From NCBI RefSeq assembly GCF_050436995.1, contig NC_134766.1, positions 6,324,001-6,388,000 on the forward strand: a stretch of 64,000 nucleotides of DNA, given 5' to 3'. Positions 62,786-64,000 of this stretch are shown piece by piece (position 1 is the first letter of the stretch; every line of letters begins with the position of its first letter). The stretch is from Anticarsia gemmatalis (taxonomy: Eukaryota; Arthropoda; Insecta; Lepidoptera; Erebidae). The notes below the pieces were generated by a model, which worked only from the letters and a program-made list of their open reading frames with translations, did no database searches and was not told the DNA's origin. The position numbers and the translations under genes were made by a program.

Positions 62786-64000
62786 GTTAGAGCAAGATAT
62801 TTATTTATTACCCAAATTTCTACAGAGATACATAATAATACATATATACCTATATAATATCAGGCCTTTTACCCAAAGGGGTATGCACAGACAAAACAAC
62901 GCCACTTGGTTCTTGGTTCGATCCTTACAAACTATTAATATTCCTGAATATGGTATAAATTAAAAGCCTTTTATATCTCCTTGACCCATTAAGAAAGACG
63001 ATAAATCACTAAAAGCCTTTCTAAAAAATAACAAAAACCTTTTAATTATTTCCACGTAGCTCGGCTCAATATTTCAACCGGTACGATATATATCTAACTC
63101 GTTCACTAATCGAATAGACTCAATGAAATATTCAGTGCAATCACCGAAAGAGGCCAGCTTTGTCGGCCAATCTACTTGATACAAAAGTTTATACCTTACC
63201 AACTGATATGTTAGGGATAGGACTGAGAAAAGCGGAGAGGAGCGAGAAGCGGATTCGAAACGATTAACTAGTAAACTTAGGACAGTGAAACAATACAATA
63301 TTGAGACCAGATCTTATTGAAATTACAGAGATTTGTTTTATCGCAGCGATCCCCGCTTTCTTGTTCCAGCTTCACACAAATAACTACGCATCTTATGGAA
63401 AAAATATTGTACTTTATGTACAGCTGTGTATGAGACCTGTCAAATAGAGTTTAAAAAATCGTATAATCTTAGATATATTTTTAAAGGAACATATCACACA
63501 CGTCGTCGAACATATCGTCACATAAAGCATAATATTCCGCTTCGCTCTCCGCTTGTGACAATTACAATCCTTAACTTCCCCAAACTGGGACCATACCTAA
63601 ACTGTACAAAACTATAAGAAAATAGTTGAAGGGAGGCGAACTTTTGTTTTGACAAAAAAATTATATAAGTTTTCCTTTTGTTGGGAAGATGTTAATAAAG
63701 TGAGGGAAAAGGTCAATTTGAGGACGTCGCGGTATTGTTTTGTGTTTGTGGTGTTTTGTTCGATAGACATGTATGGACAGTTTTGGAGTGTGTGTATGAG
63801 GGGAAAATGTAATGTGAAGGTTTTGAGAGGATTCTGGATAAGTTATTAGAATTGATTATATGTTTCGAAAGGATTTCCTTATTTTTTATGTCGTGAATAA
63901 AATAATTTGACACTAAATCTAGCTGTCTAAAATCTAGCTGTTTTTTTTTAAATAAATACGCTGTTCATGAAAACCTCTACCTTTTTTAATTCGGTTGAAT

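Larger units (their letters stand above)
62021..64000 (-). other. Part of the next upstream intron
   Basis: No S9B-like coding segment is found on the minus strand, so the missing N-terminal exons lie beyond 64000. Two SINE A copies (62120, 62612) are present. Confidence 0.75.

Noticed and set aside
62021..64000. Upstream N-terminal exon of the DPP-like gene
   Set aside because: Looked for a minus-strand segment ending in phase 1 before GT that could encode a membrane anchor or propeller start; none convincing, so the gene is left open at the window edge.
1..64000. Prokaryotic operon, phage or defence system
   Set aside because: No long uninterrupted frames, no ribosome-site/ORF tiling; splice-bordered exons and SINEs show an animal genome.

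Overview
This window is eukaryotic nuclear DNA, AT-rich, most likely from a moth and possibly a noctuid-like lepidopteran. Evidence for this: small GC-rich exons sit between long AT-rich introns with GT..AG borders, there are tRNA-headed SINEs, and there are many short Helitron-like elements of a type I associate with Lepidoptera. The species and superfamily are inference; the intron/exon structure and repeats are visible in the sequence.

Only one protein-coding gene can be supported. It lies on the minus strand and covers most of the window. Fifteen consecutive coding exons run from 62020 down to the stop codon at 9825, all with GT..AG borders and all in matching phase, giving 791 complete codons plus a stop. 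The protein is a dipeptidyl-peptidase-4 family (S9B) type II membrane protein: most of the eight-bladed beta-propeller followed by a complete alpha/beta-hydrolase domain. The cytoplasmic tail, the membrane anchor and the first propeller residues must be encoded beyond position 64000. The nucleophile motif, normally G-W-S-Y-G-G, reads G-R-A-H-G-G, so the catalytic serine is alanine. The Asp and His of the triad and the Glu-Glu motif that binds substrate N-termini are kept. The protein is therefore probably a pseudoenzyme of the DPP6/DPP10 kind; in vertebrates these are auxiliary subunits of Kv4 potassium channels.

Layout: 1-9824 is the 3' flank and probable 3' UTR, with MITEs, a full-length SINE with target duplication, and a cluster of perfect hairpins. 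9825-26738 holds the twelve C-terminal exons, closely spaced. 26739-64000 is three very large introns (16.9, 11.4 and 6.6 kb) and part of a fourth, broken only by three exons. These introns carry almost all the Helitrons, several SINEs, a 1.2-kb hAT-like element with subterminal repeats and 8-bp target duplications, and a 290-bp tandem duplication. Some locally GC-richer patches could be regulatory or alternative first exons, but nothing proves it.

There is no prokaryotic-type system, no CRISPR array, no rRNA gene and no intact transposase or reverse transcriptase. The most interesting items are the degenerate active site with conserved spacing, a lysine-rich insertion exon in the propeller, and several unannotated palindromic or terminal-inverted-repeat elements.
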